This document shows, piece by piece, positions 62,036-64,000 of a stretch of 64,000 nt of DNA. The stretch is from contig CAZYME010000007.1 of assembly GCA_964648115.1 (NCBI GenBank), forward strand, positions 12,412 through 76,411, read 5' to 3'. The translations under genes were made by a program, and so were the position numbers. The stretch's first letter is position 1; each line of letters begins with the position of its first letter. The notes under the pieces were generated by a model. The model was not told the origin of the DNA. It saw nothing but the letters and a program-made list of their open reading frames with translations, and did no database searches. The DNA is from CAZYME01 sp964648115. GTDB lineage: Bacteria; Pseudomonadota; Gammaproteobacteria; Legionellales; Legionellaceae.

Positions 62036-63037
62036 TTAAGGTTTAATAATTAAGCCTTGGCAAGTAGGCAAAGACAAAATTTCCAAATTTTTTTCGAGTG
62101 CAAAGGCATCAAAGGCTGTTTTTTGGCGCATAAAATCTCCATCGCAACCATAGTCATCTAATATAATAATTGCTCCGGGAACTAGCTTGTCCCATAAATA
62201 ATTTAAGGCGGCAATTTCAGGCTCTGAACAATTCATATCAATTGAAAGATAGCAAATCTTGTTTGAGTTTATTTGAGAAAGGGTATCTGGTACTTTTCCC
62301 TTAATTAACTTTACATTTTTGAAAGGCTTAAAAGTTTCTACTACTTCATCGAAGCATTCTTGATAATGATCAACACACGCCTTCGCTGCTAAATCAATAT
62401 TTTCTATCGGAAACCCCGAGAAAGTATCTAGTAGATAAAAGTCTTTTTTCATATTTTTAAAATTAACATAGTTTATAACTGCGCTTGCATAGCCACCTCT
62501 GTTTACCCCGCACTCAACAAAATCTCCCTCCAATCTTGCCGCATATGCTGCAGCCCAACATACAACATAAACGCGCCAACGTATGTCTAAGTTAATCCAA
62601 GATTTGGTTTTACAAGCTAGTTCATAAGATTTTATAAATCGTGGATCTTTTGTGAAATCAGCATTGAAAAAAGAAATTAAATATCCATCGTTGTAAGTTG
62701 CATTAGGTAGAGACGTAAAGTAGGTCAAATGCCCGGATTCATGTAAAAGCTGGAGGATTCGTTGCATTTCAGGGAGTGGGAATGAACGTAGCTCATTAGA
62801 TGTGCTCATATTTTGGATGACAAACTCTAAATGCTCCGTTTTAAAGGCGCCAGACATCTGTAAGGCATAAAGAATATTTTTAATCTTTTGACTGGGTAGT
62901 CTAGATAACTCTCCGGAAACATGTAGGTTATGTACAATATGGTCCAATTGTTGCGCAGAAATTTTACTCGATTTTATCGAGTGATTTATTTTTTTCCATA
63001 AGGACTTAACTTTATTGGCAATTTGGTAAGAAATCAT
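62036..63037 (-). CDS. TylF/MycF-family O-methyltransferase with N-terminal repeats
   Basis: I take the ATG at 63037 (AAGGA eight bases upstream), giving 333 residues; a longer reading to 63166 has no ribosome site. Residues ~170-333 are a TylF/MycF-type methyltransferase with DFVECGVNRGGYASAVINY, LLDTFSGFP and AIIILDDYGCDG. Before it is a helical region with two ~36-residue repeats (LDHIVHNLHVSGELSRLPSQ and LEFVIQNMSTSNELRSFPLP starting points) that I do not recognise. It is probably a sugar 3-O-methyltransferase; the substrate is not known. Confidence 0.85.
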   Translation of the reverse strand: MISYQIANKVKSLWKKINHSIKSSKISAQQLDHIVHNLHVSGELSRLPSQKIKNILYALQMSGAFKTEHLEFVIQNMSTSNELRSFPLPEMQRILQLLHESGHLTYFTSLPNATYNDGYLISFFNADFTKDPRFIKSYELACKTKSWINLDIRWRVYVVCWAAAYAARLEGDFVECGVNRGGYASAVINYVNFKNMKKDFYLLDTFSGFPIENIDLAAKACVDHYQECFDEVVETFKPFKNVKLIKGKVPDTLSQINSNKICYLSIDMNCSEPEIAALNYLWDKLVPGAIIILDDYGCDGDFMRQKTAFDAFALEKNLEILSLPTCQGLIIKP

Positions 63038-63260
63038 GATCTTAATCCTTGATGCACAGTGAGTAGCAATTGACTCGACTATAGGTAAAGAGCCACGAAG
63101 GTAGCATATTTTTTTGAGGGAGACTAGACTCTTAAAACCACAGGACAAGAGAAAAAAATCATTCAATTAACAGCTATAAAATTTAGGCCATTAAACCGCT
63201 CTCTTTTGGTGCATGCTATTAAGCGGGGATCATTTATATAAATATTGGAAATTAAACAGT

Positions 63261-63320
63261 AGGGCGTGTTTACAATTCATCCCCGACGCCTACGTGCCCC
63301 GGCTTGTCCGCGGCATCCAG
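63261..63320. repeat. IS5-type terminal repeat followed by left palindrome arm
   Basis: AGGGCGTGTTTACAATTCAT (63261-63280) resembles the arm of the element at 5563. It is followed by CCCCGACG and by the arm CCTACGTGCCCCGGCTTGTC (starting 63289), of the same kind as in tilS. The arm from 63294-63320 is an inverted match (26 of 27 bases) of 63954-63980. Confidence 0.7.
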
Positions 63321-63427
63321 GAGATGGACAAATTAAAACAGAACCAATTTAATTGCTCATTCAATTGATAAATAAGAGCAAACTCGTAATATAACGATTC
63401 TAACGTCAAATATGAAACGAGTTTGCA

Positions 63428-63641
63428 ATGGCTAGACTTATGCTCAGTGACGAGCCGTGGTCAAAGCTAAAGGAGATCAAGCTACAGCATCATATTTATA
63501 ACAAGCCTAATCTTCGTATGATGGTTGAAGCAATGTTATCCCGCATGCGCGTTGGCTGCCTTTGGCGAGACCTACCTGTAGAATTTGGATTCTGGCATTC
63601 TATTTATCAGCAATTCAATCGTTGGTCTTCAAATGACAAGT
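63428..63641 (+). pseudogene. Truncated IS5-family transposase N-terminus
   Basis: The frame from the ATG at 63428 encodes MARLMLSDEPWSKLKEIKLQ and, later, MLSRMRVGCLWRDLPVEFGF and HSIYQQFNRWSS, typical of the N-terminal DUF4096 domain of IS5-family (IS1031 group) transposases. Homology stops at about 63641 where the frame runs into the GIY-YIG gene; the DDE catalytic part is absent. The frame itself continues to a stop at 63694, but with unrelated residues. It is a dead remnant. Confidence 0.85.
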
Positions 63642-63653
63642 TAAGGAAGAGGG

Positions 63654-63914
63654 ATGAAATCATTTTATGCTTATATTATGGCAAGTGGCCGTAATGGCAC
63701 TCTGTATGCTGGTTCAACGTCTGATTTAATTAAACGAACCTGGGAACATAAAAATAACGTGATTTCAGGATTTATGGCCAAGTACAATGTGCATATATTG
63801 GTCTACTATGAAATCCATGCGACATATATTGAGGCTGCTCGACGTGAAAAACGGTTCAAAAATTGGTGCCGACAGTGGAAGTTAAATTTAATTGAGGCTC
63901 TAAACCCAGATTGA
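63654..63914 (+). CDS. GIY-YIG family nuclease with premature stop
   Basis: An 86-residue UvrC-type GIY-YIG endonuclease domain (COG2827 type). It has FYAYIMASGRNGTLYAGSTS, the Arg in DLIKRTWEHKN, YNVHILVYYE and AARREKRFKNW with the Glu. The stop TGA at 63912-63914 replaces the usual TGG of the NPxWxDLY tail: downstream the frame continues RDLYEDISVDLDRLD and then the right palindrome arm to the edge. So it is either shortened or a pseudogene. A strong AAGGAAGAGGG site precedes the ATG, and it is fused onto the IS5 remnant. Confidence 0.8.
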   Translation: MKSFYAYIMASGRNGTLYAGSTSDLIKRTWEHKNNVISGFMAKYNVHILVYYEIHATYIEAARREKRFKNWCRQWKLNLIEALNPD

Positions 63915-63953
63915 CGTGATCTGTATGAAGATATTTCCGTTGACTTAGATCGT

Positions 63954-63980
63954 CTGGATGCCGCGGACAAGCCGCGGCAC
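63954..63980. repeat. Right palindrome arm, inverted copy of 63294-63320
   Basis: It reads CTGGATGCCGCGGACAAGCC onwards, the reverse complement of the arm at 63294-63320 with one difference. It lies in the frame that continues past the GIY-YIG stop. Confidence 0.8.
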
Positions 63981-64000
63981 AATGATATGGACTCATCCTC

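Noticed and set aside
1..64000. CRISPR arrays, rRNA and tRNA genes
   Set aside because: No regular repeat-spacer pattern or RNA gene structure was seen on reading; the direct repeats near vapB are too few and short.

Overview
The window looks like the chromosome of a gammaproteobacterium, probably in or near the Legionellales/Coxiellaceae. The reasons are the protein styles of PdxB, LipA, Pgi, CsrA, BirA, AccA, TilS and the MdfA-like transporter, an AT-rich composition (roughly 40% GC by eye), and GC-rich palindromic repeats scattered between and inside genes. The order is inferred from impression and needs a marker-gene search.

Left part (1-20.7 kb) is mostly housekeeping. It holds a truncated unknown gene, pdxB with a site-2 protease, a PAP2 phosphatase, a thioredoxin/DsbD-like membrane protein and lipA. 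A minus-strand run follows with a methyltransferase, a POT-family transporter, a GT-C membrane glycosyltransferase and a periplasmic binding protein. After that come a WbpE-like sugar aminotransferase, pgi, a WecA/WbpL-like lipid-linked sugar-1-phosphate transferase, csrA with a clear terminator, birA, a phosphopantetheinyl transferase, a VapBC toxin-antitoxin pair with an upstream operator region, accA, tilS and an MdfA-like efflux pump.

Middle part (20.8-43.5 kb) is a surface-polysaccharide region with genes on both strands. It has a GT4 enzyme, an unusual number of very large multi-pass membrane proteins of the GT-C type, CDP-glucose genes rfbF-rfbG, a sugar reductase/epimerase, polyprenyl-phosphate-type GT2 enzymes and a methyltransferase-GT2 fusion. 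Two of the giant membrane proteins (32.5-37.4 kb) are divergently transcribed paralogues.

Right part (43.7-58.0 kb) is a long, tightly overlapping plus-strand operon. In order it encodes a GT2, a methyltransferase, a GtrA flippase-like protein, a sugar epimerase, a UDP-sugar-dehydrogenase homologue lacking the catalytic cysteine, an SDR, a Gfo/Idh oxidoreductase, an HddA-like heptose kinase, an HddC-like nucleotidyltransferase, a small transaldolase, Gmd, Fcl, a GT2, and an MBOAT plus AlgX/J-like O-acetylation pair. I read it as making one or more GDP-linked heptose, deoxyheptose or deoxyhexose sugars that are added to a lipid carrier and O-acetylated. From 58.1 kb four minus-strand genes add two GT2 enzymes and two methyltransferases.

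The right edge (63.2-64.0 kb) is a mobile remnant: an IS5-type transposase N-terminus joined to a GIY-YIG nuclease gene with a premature stop, flanked by inverted copies of the same kind of palindromic repeat that interrupts tilS in frame. Homopolymeric G/C tracts of 7-9 bases lie inside several genes; the C8 tract near the start of the 44.77 kb methyltransferase is placed as a phase-variation switch would be. I see no Wzx, Wzy or Wzm/Wzt, no rRNA, tRNA or CRISPR array.
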